Source: JBOHER01 sp050701115 (GTDB taxonomy: Bacteria; Actinomycetota; Actinomycetes; Mycobacteriales; Pseudonocardiaceae). Taken from it: DNA of 29,817 bases. The position numbers were made by a program, and so were the translations under genes. The notes under the pieces are model-generated. The model had not been told where the DNA came from. It was given only the letters and a program-made list of their open reading frames with translations, and searched no databases. Positions 16,539-24,626 of the stretch are shown piece by piece; within the stretch, counting starts at the first letter, position 1, and every line of letters starts with the position of its first letter. The stretch is from positions 1-29,817 of the forward strand of contig JBOHER010000029.1 of the NCBI GenBank assembly GCA_050701115.1, in the 5' to 3' direction.

Positions 16539-17496
16539 TGAATCGGCTCCCGGTGCCACCGGCACCGAGGCCACGAGAGGCAAAGACGCAGCGCAGGCTG
16601 CCCTCGCGGGGTTGCCCACGGAACCCGGCGTGAACAAGCCTGACGCGATTCTGGTCGCCGACAACGTGGTTCGGCGCTTCGGCGGGCTCACCGCCGTGGA
16701 CGTCGAGCACTTAGAGATCCAGCGGGGTGCGATCACCGCGTTGATCGGGCCCAACGGGGCGGGTAAGACCACCTTCTTCAACCTGATCACAGGTTTCGAC
16801 GAACCGAACTCGGGGACGTGGGACTTCAACGGCCGCAAGCTGAACGGCGTGCGGGCGCACAAGGTGGCGCGCAGGGGAATGGTCCGCACCTTCCAGCTCA
16901 CCAAGGTGCTGCCCGCCCTCACCGTGATGCAGAACATGCGGCTCGGCGGCACCGGACAGCGCGGCGAGAATTTCTTCCTGGGACTGATTCCCCCGCTGTG
17001 GAAGGCTCAGGAAGCTGAGATCACCGAGCGGGCGATGGCACTGCTTGACCGGTTCAACCTGGTGAAGCTGAAGGATGACTTCGCGGGTTCGCTCTCGGGT
17101 GGTCAGCGCAAGCTGCTGGAGATGGCTCGCGCTTTGATGGTCCAGCCGGAGCTGGTGATGTTGGACGAGCCGATGGCGGGGGTCAATCCCGCCCTCACCC
17201 AATCGCTGCTGCACCACGTCAAGGACCTGCGCGAGCAGGGCATGACCGTGCTGTTCGTCGAGCACGACATGGACATGGTGCGCGACATCAGCGACTGGGT
17301 GATCGTGATGGCCCAGGGCAAAATCATCGCCGAGGGCACACCGCGCAGCATCATGGCCGACGAGCGGGTTATCGACGCCTACCTCGGCGCTCACCACGAC
17401 ACGCCGCTCACGGCCGAGGAAGAGGAAGCCATCATCGCCAAGGCTGAGGCGGAACTGGCCGGGGAGAGCACCGATAAGAAGGGTGGTTCGCAATGA
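16528..17496 (+). CDS. livG: Branched-chain amino acid ABC transporter ATP-binding protein LivG
   Basis: 322 residues; the ATG at 16528 overlaps the livM end by 11 bp, with GAGGGAG upstream. Walker A GPNGAGKTT is at residues 74-82, the signature LSGGQRKLLEMARAL, Walker B LVMLDEPMAGVNP and the switch FVEHDMDM. Compared with usual LivG (about 255 residues) it has a 40-residue polar N-terminal extension and a C-terminal tail rich in Glu, Ala and Lys (LTAEEEEAIIAKAEAELAG). The extension has no recognised motif; a later start closer to the ATPase core (near residue 40) is possible but lacks a better binding site. Confidence 0.95.
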   Translation: MHADESAPGATGTEATRGKDAAQAALAGLPTEPGVNKPDAILVADNVVRRFGGLTAVDVEHLEIQRGAITALIGPNGAGKTTFFNLITGFDEPNSGTWDFNGRKLNGVRAHKVARRGMVRTFQLTKVLPALTVMQNMRLGGTGQRGENFFLGLIPPLWKAQEAEITERAMALLDRFNLVKLKDDFAGSLSGGQRKLLEMARALMVQPELVMLDEPMAGVNPALTQSLLHHVKDLREQGMTVLFVEHDMDMVRDISDWVIVMAQGKIIAEGTPRSIMADERVIDAYLGAHHDTPLTAEEEEAIIAKAEAELAGESTDKKGGSQ

Positions 17497-18302
17497 CCGA
17501 GGAGATTCCCGCGGTCGAGACCGCCGAGACCAGGGCCGAGTCCGTCGTCGACCGCAGTGTGCACCTCGCCGCTGCCGAGGGTGCCGTGCTGCGCGCCGAT
17601 GACGTCGTCGCGGGCTACATCCCCGAGGTGCACATTCTCAACGGCGCTGACCTGTATGTGCAGCCGGGCGAACTGGTCGGCATCATCGGCCCCAACGGTG
17701 CAGGCAAGTCCACCCTGCTCAAGGCGATGTTCGGTCTGGTGAACGTCACGTCGGGAACGGTGACGCTGCACGGAAAGGTCATCACCAATATGAAGGCGCA
17801 CACCCTGGTGCGCAGAGGTGTCGGCTACGTGCCACAGACGAACAACGTCTTCCCGAGCCTGACCATCGAAGAAAACCTCGAGATGGGGGTCTTCCAGACC
17901 CCGAAGAAGTTCGCCGAACGGTTCGACCTGGTCGCCGACCTGTTTCCCGCCTTGGCGGATCGTCGCAAGCAACGGGCCGGGTCGCTCTCCGGTGGCGAGC
18001 GGCAGATGGTGGCGATGGGCCGGGCGCTGATGATGGAGCCGTCCGTGCTGTTCCTCGACGAGCCCTCAGCGGGCCTGTCGCCCGCGCTGCAGGACGAGGT
18101 GTTCATCCGCGTCCGGCAGATCAACAGCACCGGCGTGTCCGTGGTCATGGTGGAGCAGAACGCCCGGCGCTGTCTGCAGATCTGCGACCGCGGCTACGTG
18201 CTCGACCAGGGGCGCAACGCCTACACCGCGACCGGCGAGCAATTGATCAACGACCCCAAGGTGATCGAGTTGTACCTCGGGACGCTCGCCGAAGTGCGGT
18301 AG
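17493..18302 (+). CDS. livF: Branched-chain amino acid ABC transporter ATP-binding protein LivF
   Basis: 269 residues, ATGA overlap of 4 bp with livG. A 30-residue acidic N-terminal extension precedes the core. Walker A GPNGAGKST is near residues 66-74, the signature LSGGERQMVAMGRALMMEPS, Walker B VLFLDEPSAGLSP and the switch MVEQNARRCL, where Gln replaces His as is normal in LivF. Last gene of the operon; a strong terminator follows within 14 bp. Confidence 0.95.
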   Translation: MTEEIPAVETAETRAESVVDRSVHLAAAEGAVLRADDVVAGYIPEVHILNGADLYVQPGELVGIIGPNGAGKSTLLKAMFGLVNVTSGTVTLHGKVITNMKAHTLVRRGVGYVPQTNNVFPSLTIEENLEMGVFQTPKKFAERFDLVADLFPALADRRKQRAGSLSGGERQMVAMGRALMMEPSVLFLDEPSAGLSPALQDEVFIRVRQINSTGVSVVMVEQNARRCLQICDRGYVLDQGRNAYTATGEQLINDPKVIELYLGTLAEVR

Positions 18303-18315
18303 CGGTCGGGACAAC

Positions 18316-18352
18316 GAAGGAGGCCGAGGGCCCGGCGCCCTCGGCCTCCTTC
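18316..18352. terminator. Strong bidirectional terminator between livF and livK
   Basis: A perfect 16-bp stem, GAAGGAGGCCGAGGGC (18316-18331) against its complement at 18337-18352, closes a 5-nt loop (CCGGC). It lies 14 bp after the livF stop and 26 bp before the stop of the converging livK, so it can serve both. Short T-containing stretches rather than a long T-run follow, as is common in actinomycetes. Confidence 0.9.
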
Positions 18353-18378
18353 TTATCGGTGTGCCTCAGTTCAGCAGA

Positions 18379-19647
18379 TCAGATCTTGCCGGATCGGTAC
18401 TCGATGGCCTCGTAGTTGTTGTCAGCCCCGAATTCGTTGATCGCGATCGTGGCTTCCGCCGGGTCGCCGGCCTCGTTGAACTCGATCGGGCCGCTGATGC
18501 CGTCGTAGTCGATGTCCGTGCCCTCTTCGAGCAACTCCTTGCAGTCGGCGAAGGTGGTGCACTTCTCGCCACCCGAGCTCACTTCCTGCAGCTTGCTGGC
18601 GATCGCGGTACCCGAGTCGTTACCCGCCGCGATGGCGGCCAGTGCGACCAGGATGGCCGCGTCGTAGGACTCCGGACCGTAGAGCGTCACCCGGACGTCC
18701 TCGTTGATTTCCGTGAGCCGCTCCTCGAAGTCGGGCTTGACCTCGGCACTCGGGAACGTGGCCTTCGCGCCTTCAAGCGTGCCCTCTGGCAGGTCATCGC
18801 CGTAGTTGTTGGTGTTGCCGTCCACGAGGTACCAGTTGAACTCCGGCGCAGGCATACCCTGCTTGATCAGCTCGGCGAAGATCTTCGTCGATTCGGCGAA
18901 GCCGATGATCACGATGCCCTGACATCCCGCGGCCTTGACCTGAGAGACCTCGGCGGAGAACTCCGCCGCTTTCGGGTCGTAGATGATCTTCTCGACGACC
19001 TCGCCGCCCGCGTCCTGGATCGCGGTCTCGGTGTTGTCGGCAAGGCCGGTGCCGTAGGCGTCCTGCAGCGCGAGGATGCAGGTGGCCGCGTTGCCGTCGG
19101 AGACAACGAGGTCGCCGAGCACCCGGCCCTGCAGCTTGTCCGGCGGTGCGGTCCGGAAGTACAGGCCTTCGTCCTCGTAGGTGGTGAACTGGTCCGAGGT
19201 GTTGGCAGGCGAGATCATCGCGACGTCCCGGCCGATGATCTTGTCGATCACGCTGAGCGAGACCGAGGAGGAGGCCGCGCCAAGAATGACATCGGCCTTC
19301 TGTGCGAGCAGGGAGTCCGTTGATGCGCCTGCGATGTTGCTCTCGGTGTCACCCGAGTCGGCGTGCTCTCGCACGACATCCTTGCCCAGCACACCACCGG
19401 CTTCGTTGATGTCCTCGACTGCGAGGTCGACGCCTGCGAGCATCGGCGGGCCGAGGAACGCGAGCGATCCGGTGTCGGGCAGCAGCGAGCCGATGGTCAG
19501 TACGCCGTCGCCCTCCTTGACCTCGATTTGGGGTGCTGCGGGGGCCTCAGGTTCGGCGCCATTGTCACCCTCGCCGCAGGCGGCAAGCACGATACCGGCG
19601 GTGGCCGCTACCGCGATGCCCCTGAGCAGGGGAAGTGATCGAGCCAT
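18379..19647 (-). CDS. livK: Branched-chain amino acid ABC transporter substrate-binding lipoprotein
   Basis: 422 residues from the ATG at 19647, with GAGGAGA upstream on the minus strand; a longer frame to 19749 crosses the promoter and is rejected. The signal is MARSLPLLRG, a hydrophobic core, and the lipobox VLAAC with Cys24 as the lipidation site. The mature protein has the Peripla_BP_6 pattern: LTIGSLLPDTGSLAFLGPPM, AGVDLAVEDINEAGGVLGKD, and GAASSSVSLSVIDKIIGRDV followed by ISPANTSDQFT. Located convergent with the livHMGF operon, so it is expressed separately but must be their extracytoplasmic receptor. The actual ligand may be a branched-chain amino acid, another amino acid or an amide. 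Confidence 0.95.
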   Translation of the reverse strand: MARSLPLLRGIAVAATAGIVLAACGEGDNGAEPEAPAAPQIEVKEGDGVLTIGSLLPDTGSLAFLGPPMLAGVDLAVEDINEAGGVLGKDVVREHADSGDTESNIAGASTDSLLAQKADVILGAASSSVSLSVIDKIIGRDVAMISPANTSDQFTTYEDEGLYFRTAPPDKLQGRVLGDLVVSDGNAATCILALQDAYGTGLADNTETAIQDAGGEVVEKIIYDPKAAEFSAEVSQVKAAGCQGIVIIGFAESTKIFAELIKQGMPAPEFNWYLVDGNTNNYGDDLPEGTLEGAKATFPSAEVKPDFEERLTEINEDVRVTLYGPESYDAAILVALAAIAAGNDSGTAIASKLQEVSSGGEKCTTFADCKELLEEGTDIDYDGISGPIEFNEAGDPAEATIAINEFGADNNYEAIEYRSGKI

Positions 19648-19721
19648 CTGTAATCGTCTCCTCGATGGTCCTACGTACCGGTGATCCCCATGGGTCGCCG
19701 AGCACGGATGATGTGGCCTGG

Positions 19722-19758
19722 AACATAGCGCACAGATGTCTCTGCGCAAGCTGCAGAG
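19722..19758 (-). promoter_or_regulatory. Candidate livK promoter with overlapping inverted repeat
   Basis: On the minus strand TTGCGC (19749-19744) and TATGTT (19727-19722) are spaced 16 bp and resemble -35 and -10 boxes, about 75 bp upstream of the livK start. The inverted repeat CTCTGC (19740-19745) / GCAGAG (19753-19758), loop 7, overlaps the -35 box and could be an operator. Confidence 0.4.
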
Positions 19759-19810
19759 AAGTTACGGACCGCTCTCGTTGTGCGTTCGTGATCTCCCGGT
19801 TCCGACCGGC

Positions 19811-20248
19811 CTACGCGCCCGGAGCCTTGTCGCGAATGACGCAGGTCAGCCGGGCGGTGCAGGTGCGCCGACCCGATTCGTCGCTGATCACTGTTTCCAC
19901 CGTGATGGTGCCGCGTCCGACGTGCACCGGCGTCGCCACCCCGGTGACCATGCCTTCCCGGACGGCGCGATGGTGGGTGCAGGACAGTTCGAGACCCATG
20001 GCCGCGCGCTGCGGGCCCGCGTTGAGCGCGGCGCAGATGGAGCCGAGTGCTTCCGCCAGTGAGGCGTTGGCGCCGCCGTGCAGCAGTCCGTAGGGCTGCA
20101 GATTGCCCTTCACCGGTATCGTGCCGACCACCCGTCCGGGGGTCGCCTGGACGATGGCCAGGCCCAGCTTGTCGTTCAGCTGCTGGTCGGCGTAGGCCGG
20201 ATCAATCGTGTAATCGGCGAACTGCTCGCTCACTGACGGGTCGGTCAA
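19811..20248 (-). CDS. Hotdog-fold thioesterase (PaaI / EntH-YdiI type)
   Basis: 145 residues from a TTG at 20248. This start was chosen because GAGGAGG lies 5 nt upstream of it; the longer frame to 20272 would place that binding site inside the gene. The core PYGLLHGGANASLAEALGS at residues 52-70 holds the HGG turn and Glu66, the position of the catalytic glutamate of EntH/YdiI-type acyl-CoA thioesterases. The length fits a single hotdog unit that works as a tetramer. Possible substrates are aromatic or hydroxybenzoyl-CoA, or DHNA-CoA in menaquinone synthesis, which actinomycetes need; sequence alone cannot decide. It is divergent from polA with 62 bp between the starts. Confidence 0.9.
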   Translation of the reverse strand: MTDPSVSEQFADYTIDPAYADQQLNDKLGLAIVQATPGRVVGTIPVKGNLQPYGLLHGGANASLAEALGSICAALNAGPQRAAMGLELSCTHHRAVREGMVTGVATPVHVGRGTITVETVISDESGRRTCTARLTCVIRDKAPGA

Positions 20249-20297
20249 CGCTGCCTCCTCGTGGGCATGCAAGACATCGAGTGTCGGGGCATCACCC

Positions 20298-20303
20298 TAG
20301 ACT
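20298..20303 (+). promoter_or_regulatory. -10 element of polA, probable leaderless transcript
   Basis: TAGACT fits the TAnnnT actinobacterial -10 consensus and ends 7 bp before the GTG of polA. Transcription would then begin at or next to the start codon. No ribosome binding site is visible in front of the GTG, which agrees with a leaderless mRNA. No good -35 box is seen. Confidence 0.45.
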
Positions 20304-20310
20304 CGCAGCT

Positions 20311-23061
20311 GTGAGCCCGATCGAGAAGACCGCAGTAGCGCAGGACACAGCCACGCACACCCCGGGCAGTCACGCTCCCGGGGCCAGGCCCCGGCTGTTA
20401 CTGATCGATGGTCACTCGATGGCCTACCGCGCCTTCTACGCCGTGCCTGCCGACCGGTTCCGGACCACCACCGGCCAGGTCACCAACGCGGTTTTCGGCT
20501 TCACTGCGATGCTGATCAACCTGCTGCGCGATGAGCAGCCCACCCACCTGGCCGTCGCCTTCGACGTATCCCGGCAGACCTTCCGCTCGGAGACCTTCGC
20601 GGACTACAAGGCGACCCGCACGGCCACCCCGGACGACTTCAAGGGCCAGGTCTCGCTGATCGGGGATGTGCTCGGCGTACTGGGCGTCCCGGTGCTGCGT
20701 AAGGAGGGCTACGAGGCCGACGACATCATCGCCACGCTGACCACCCAGGCCCGCGAACTGTCCTACGACGTGCTCATCTGTACCGGTGACCGGGACGCCC
20801 TGCAGCTGGTGTGCGAGGACGTGACGGTGCTGTATCCACGCAAGGGCGTCTCGGACCTGGTGCGGTTCGATCCGGCGGCGGTCGAGGCCAAGTACGGGCT
20901 GTCGCCGATCCAGTACCCGGATTTCGCGGCGCTTCGGGGCGACCCGTCGGACAACCTGCCCGGCATCCCTGGCGTGGGGGAGAAGACCGCGGCCAAATGG
21001 ATCAAGCAGTTCGGTTCGCTTGGCCTCTTGGTCGACCGGATCGATGAGGTCAAGGGCAAGGTCGGCGACGCGCTGCGTGCCCACGTGGACAGCGTGCTGC
21101 TCAATCGCAGGCTCACCGAACTGGTGCGCGACGTTGCGCTCGACGCCACCCCCGCCGATCTTGAGCTGCGGCCGTGGGATCGGGACGCGGTGCACCAGCT
21201 GTTCGACGAACTCGAGTTCCGGGTTCTGCGCGATCGGTTGTTCGCCACGCTGACCAGCGCCGAGCCGGAGGCCGAGGAAGGTTTCGATGTGCGCGGCGGG
21301 GCGGTGGAGTCCGGCGGGCTCGCGGCCTGGCTCGGCAGACACGCGCCCGCGGGCGCCAAGGTGGGCCTCTCGGTGCGCACCCTTGGCTCCTCGGTGTCGG
21401 CCGACCTGCTGTCGGTCACCCTGGCCGCCGCGGACGGTGACGGGTGCTTTCTGGACGTCTCCCGGTTGGCTCCCGCCGGCGAGCATGCGCTTGCCGGGTG
21501 GCTGGCCGACCCGGCCGTGGCCAAGGTCGGGCATTCCGGCAAGACCGCGATGCACGCCATCCGAGCGCGCGGGTGGTCGCTGGCCGGGCTGGTTATGGAC
21601 ACCGCGCTCGCCGCCTATCTGGTACGGCCGGGTCAGCGGTCTTTCGCGCTGGACGACCTCGTGCTCCGCTATCTGGGCCGGGAGCTGCGCACCGAGTCCG
21701 ACGGCGACAGCGGACAGCTGTCGTTGCTGGACGCGGGCGACGGTGAGAGCCAGCTGATCGAGGCCGAGTTGCTGCGCGCCCGCGCGATCATCGAACTCTC
21801 CGACGCGCTGGCCGAGGAGGTCGGCAAGATCGGGGCGGCCGGCCTGCTCGACGAGATCGAGATGCCGCTGTTCAGCGTGATCGCGGACCTCGAATCCGCG
21901 GGCGTCGCGGTGGATGTCGAGCAGCTCACCGCATTGGAAGCGCATTACGCCGACCGGGTCAAGCAGGCGGCAGAAGAGGCCTACGCGGTGATCGGCAAGC
22001 AGATCAACCTGGGTTCGCCCAAGCAGCTGCAGGTGGTGCTCTTCGAGGAACTGGGCATGCCCAAGACCAAGCGCACCAAGACCGGGTACACGACCGACGC
22101 GGAGGCGCTGCAGGCCCTGTTCGTCAAGACCGAGCACCCGTTCCTGCAGCATCTGCTCGAGCACCGGGACGCCACCAGGCTCAGGACCACGGTGGAGGGT
22201 CTGCTCACGTCGGTCGCCGACGACGGGCGCATTCACACCACCCTGCAGCAGACCATCGCGGCGACCGGGCGGCTGTCGTCCACCGAGCCGAACCTGCAGA
22301 ACATCCCGGTGCGCACCGAGGAAGGTCGCCGGATCAGGGACGCGTTTGTGGTGGGTGAAGGGTTCGCCGGGCTGATGACGGCCGACTACAGCCAGATCGA
22401 GATGCGGATCATGGCTCACCTGTCCGGCGACGAAGGCCTGATCGAGGCGTTCAACACCGGCGAGGACCTGCACACCTTCGTGGCGTCGAAGGCGTTCTCG
22501 CTGCCGCCGCAGGAGGTCACGCCCGAGCTGCGCTACCGGGTCAAGGCGATGTCCTACGGGCTCGCCTACGGTTTGTCCGCCTATGGCCTCGCGCAGCAGT
22601 TGCAGATCTCGGCCGAGGAAGCAAAGCAGCAGATGGACGTTTACTTCGCCCGCTTCGCCGGGGTGCGGGACTACCTGCGTTCGGTCGTGGTGGAGGCGGG
22701 CAAGGTCGGCTACACGGAAACCATCTTCGGCAGGCGGCGCTACCTGCCCGACCTGGGCAGTGACAACCGCCAGCGCCGTGAGATGGCCGAGCGGATGGCG
22801 CTCAACGCGCCCATCCAGGGCAGCGCGGCCGACATCATCAAGGTCGCCATGCTGGGCGTGCATCGGGCACTGGCTGATCAGCACCTGCGCAGCAGGATCC
22901 TGCTGCAGGTGCACGACGAGCTCGTGCTGGAGGTCGCCCAAGGAGAGCGCGATCAGCTGGAGGCCCTGGTGCGCAAGGAGATGGGTTCCGCATACCAGCT
23001 GGCCGTCCCGCTGGAAGTCTCCATTGGCTACGGACATTCTTGGAACGACGCCGCCCACTGA
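20311..23061 (+). CDS. polA: DNA polymerase I
   Basis: 916 residues from a GTG at 20311. The 5'-3' exonuclease domain covers about residues 27-310 (LLLIDGHSMAYRAFYAVPAD, AFDVSRQTF, EADDIIATL, TGDRDALQL, then the helix-hairpin-helix region GDPSDNLPGIPGVGEKTAAK). The middle 3'-5' exonuclease-like domain (about 320-520) lacks the DxE metal ligands, so proofreading is probably absent, as in mycobacteria. The polymerase domain has motif A DYSQIEMRIMAHLSGD (Asp692), the O-helix RVKAMSYGLAYG, and motif C VHDELVLEV (His868-Asp869-Glu870). The offset to E. coli numbering is a constant 13, so Tyr749 occupies the Phe762 position. Essential for Okazaki-fragment maturation and excision repair. Monocistronic from its own promoter. 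Confidence 0.98.
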   Translation: MSPIEKTAVAQDTATHTPGSHAPGARPRLLLIDGHSMAYRAFYAVPADRFRTTTGQVTNAVFGFTAMLINLLRDEQPTHLAVAFDVSRQTFRSETFADYKATRTATPDDFKGQVSLIGDVLGVLGVPVLRKEGYEADDIIATLTTQARELSYDVLICTGDRDALQLVCEDVTVLYPRKGVSDLVRFDPAAVEAKYGLSPIQYPDFAALRGDPSDNLPGIPGVGEKTAAKWIKQFGSLGLLVDRIDEVKGKVGDALRAHVDSVLLNRRLTELVRDVALDATPADLELRPWDRDAVHQLFDELEFRVLRDRLFATLTSAEPEAEEGFDVRGGAVESGGLAAWLGRHAPAGAKVGLSVRTLGSSVSADLLSVTLAAADGDGCFLDVSRLAPAGEHALAGWLADPAVAKVGHSGKTAMHAIRARGWSLAGLVMDTALAAYLVRPGQRSFALDDLVLRYLGRELRTESDGDSGQLSLLDAGDGESQLIEAELLRARAIIELSDALAEEVGKIGAAGLLDEIEMPLFSVIADLESAGVAVDVEQLTALEAHYADRVKQAAEEAYAVIGKQINLGSPKQLQVVLFEELGMPKTKRTKTGYTTDAEALQALFVKTEHPFLQHLLEHRDATRLRTTVEGLLTSVADDGRIHTTLQQTIAATGRLSSTEPNLQNIPVRTEEGRRIRDAFVVGEGFAGLMTADYSQIEMRIMAHLSGDEGLIEAFNTGEDLHTFVASKAFSLPPQEVTPELRYRVKAMSYGLAYGLSAYGLAQQLQISAEEAKQQMDVYFARFAGVRDYLRSVVVEAGKVGYTETIFGRRRYLPDLGSDNRQRREMAERMALNAPIQGSAADIIKVAMLGVHRALADQHLRSRILLQVHDELVLEVAQGERDQLEALVRKEMGSAYQLAVPLEVSIGYGHSWNDAAH

Positions 23062-23067
23062 GCGGCG
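23049..23067 (+). terminator. Weak stem-loop at the polA stop
   Basis: CGCCGC (23049-23054) pairs with GCGGCG (23062-23067) around a 7-nt loop that contains the polA TGA. The stem is short and no T-run follows, so termination here is uncertain. Confidence 0.3.
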
Positions 23068-23121
23068 CAGCCTGTCCACAATGCGGCACGATGGGGTTGT
23101 GGTCGGCGGTAACGTAAGACC

Positions 23122-23697
23122 ATGCCTGCCCGTCGCGCGCTCGTCCTCGGCGGCACCGGAATGTTGGCCGGTGTCACAAGTTGGCTGGTTGGTGAGGGAT
23201 GGCACGTCGTGCTGCCGAGCAGGCGCTACAGCCCCATCGCCTGTGATGAACTCGAGCCCGCCGAGGGTCGGCCTGGTGCGATTCGGCCAGGCCGCGCCTT
23301 GTGGGTCGAGGCCAGGTGGGAGCGCCCGCAACTGCTCGCGCGGGACGCCGCGAAGGCGCTGGGCGGCCAGGCCGATCTGCTCGTGGCCTGGGTGCACGGC
23401 GGATACCGGGTCCCTGTGCTCGAGGCGGTCGCAGGCCTGCTCTCCGAAACGGCGCCGATCGTGGAGGTACACGGCGATGTGGTCAGCGACCCGTTGCGTG
23501 CGCTGCCGGAGCCTGCCATGCCCGGTCATCCGACCCAGCGGGTGGTGCTCGGCTACGTCCGCGACCACGGCGCGATGCGCTGGTTGTCGCACCGGGAGAT
23601 CGTCCGAGGCGTGCTCGTCGCGGTGCGACGGGCATTGGACGACCGCCCGCTGACCGAATACCAGGTCGGCGAGCTCCCGGCACCCGCGCCGCATTAA
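23122..23697 (+). CDS. Rossmann-fold protein related to short-chain dehydrogenases, no catalytic motif
   Basis: 191 residues from the ATG at 23122. The N-terminus RRALVLGGTGMLAGVTSWLV has the glycine-rich nucleotide-binding turn (GGTGML) of NAD(P)-binding Rossmann folds, and LLVAWVHGGYRVPVLEAV resembles the beta4 region of SDR proteins. The YxxxK catalytic pair of SDR enzymes is not seen, and the protein is shorter than the usual 240-260, so it may bind a cofactor without oxidoreductase activity. No ribosome binding site is visible; TAACGT (23110-23115) six bases upstream could be a -10 box for a leaderless transcript. Its stop overlaps that of the converging GNAT gene (TTAA shared). Confidence 0.75.
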   Translation: MPARRALVLGGTGMLAGVTSWLVGEGWHVVLPSRRYSPIACDELEPAEGRPGAIRPGRALWVEARWERPQLLARDAAKALGGQADLLVAWVHGGYRVPVLEAVAGLLSETAPIVEVHGDVVSDPLRALPEPAMPGHPTQRVVLGYVRDHGAMRWLSHREIVRGVLVAVRRALDDRPLTEYQVGELPAPAPH

Positions 23698-24626
23698 CGG
23701 AAGGTGGCCGCAGGCTTGGCGGTCCATTTCGTCCACAGCGGACGGTAGCCTTGGCGCGGCCAGAACACCGAGGACAGCGGATTGGCGATGTCGTAATACA
23801 GGTAGGTCCCACGCACGCCATCGACGGTGAGCTCGCGATGCGCCTCGGCCATCAGGGCCCGGCCAATCCCGGAGCCCCGAGCCGCGGGCGTCACCGACAG
23901 CGTGCCGACGTAACCCCAGCGGCCATCGGGCAGCAGCCCTTCGATCGAGCTACCCGGAACAGGGGACGACCAACCGCAACTGGCCACGCCCACCGCGACG
24001 CCTGCCAGCTCTGCCACCAAGACCCGGCCACCGAACATCAGGGCGCGCTGGAGCGGCCGGAACAGGAGGTGTTCGGCGTTCTCGCGGGCAGTCCCGCCGA
24101 TCACGTCGACCGAGTAGCGAAGTTCGGCCAGTTCGAGCGCGACCAGGTCGTCGAGGTCGGCTGTGGTGGCCCTGCGTACCACCACGTCGGTGCGTGCTGC
24201 CGTCGTACCGGACTGCCGCTCGCGGACCGCGAAGGTCGTCATGGGCACGAATCCGTGCGCGCGGAGGGCAGGTGCCACCGCGACGTCCCTGCTCGGCCAG
24301 CGCACCTGCGCCGCCGTGTCCGGGTCGGTGACCTCGGAGGAGGGCACCTCGCGGTCGATCCAGGATCGGAAGGCGGCTAGCGCGGCGTCCATGCCTGCCC
24401 GCCCGGTGTCGCCGAGCAGCGGAGTGAACTCCCAGACCACCCGGGGCTGCCAGAGGCTTTCCACCGAATCGGGGCCGTGCACGGCTCGGTAGACGCTGCC
24501 GTGCACCTGTCGCCCGTCGCGCAGGCTGGCGATGATCACTTCGCCCGCCGGGAGCTGGGAAACCGGCGGAAGCAGCGGATCCAGCGCGGCGAACAGGTCC
24601 GCCTGCGTCGCGACCAGGTTCGTCAC
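23694..24626 (-). CDS. GNAT-family N-acetyltransferase
   Basis: 310 residues from a GTG at 24626 that overlaps the upstream methyltransferase stop (GTGA); a longer frame inside the methyltransferase is rejected. The GNAT domain occupies roughly residues 150-310: VVVRRATTADLDDLVALELA opens it, and VTPAARGSGIGRALMAEAHR is motif A, whose RGSGIG (from residue 250) binds acetyl-CoA pyrophosphate. The C-terminal YLYYDIANPLSSVFWPRQGY is motif B. The N-terminal 140 residues have only weak similarity to a degenerate second GNAT unit. The acceptor substrate is unknown. Translationally coupled with the preceding methyltransferase. Confidence 0.88.
   Translation of the reverse strand: MTNLVATQADLFAALDPLLPPVSQLPAGEVIIASLRDGRQVHGSVYRAVHGPDSVESLWQPRVVWEFTPLLGDTGRAGMDAALAAFRSWIDREVPSSEVTDPDTAAQVRWPSRDVAVAPALRAHGFVPMTTFAVRERQSGTTAARTDVVVRRATTADLDDLVALELAELRYSVDVIGGTARENAEHLLFRPLQRALMFGGRVLVAELAGVAVGVASCGWSSPVPGSSIEGLLPDGRWGYVGTLSVTPAARGSGIGRALMAEAHRELTVDGVRGTYLYYDIANPLSSVFWPRQGYRPLWTKWTAKPAATFR

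Noticed and set aside
20398..23736. A 1112-codon open frame on the minus strand opposite polA
   Set aside because: It is the antisense shadow of a clear, motif-complete polA in GC-rich DNA; the product has no recognisable domain and is full of Arg, Gly, His and Gln typical of shadow frames.
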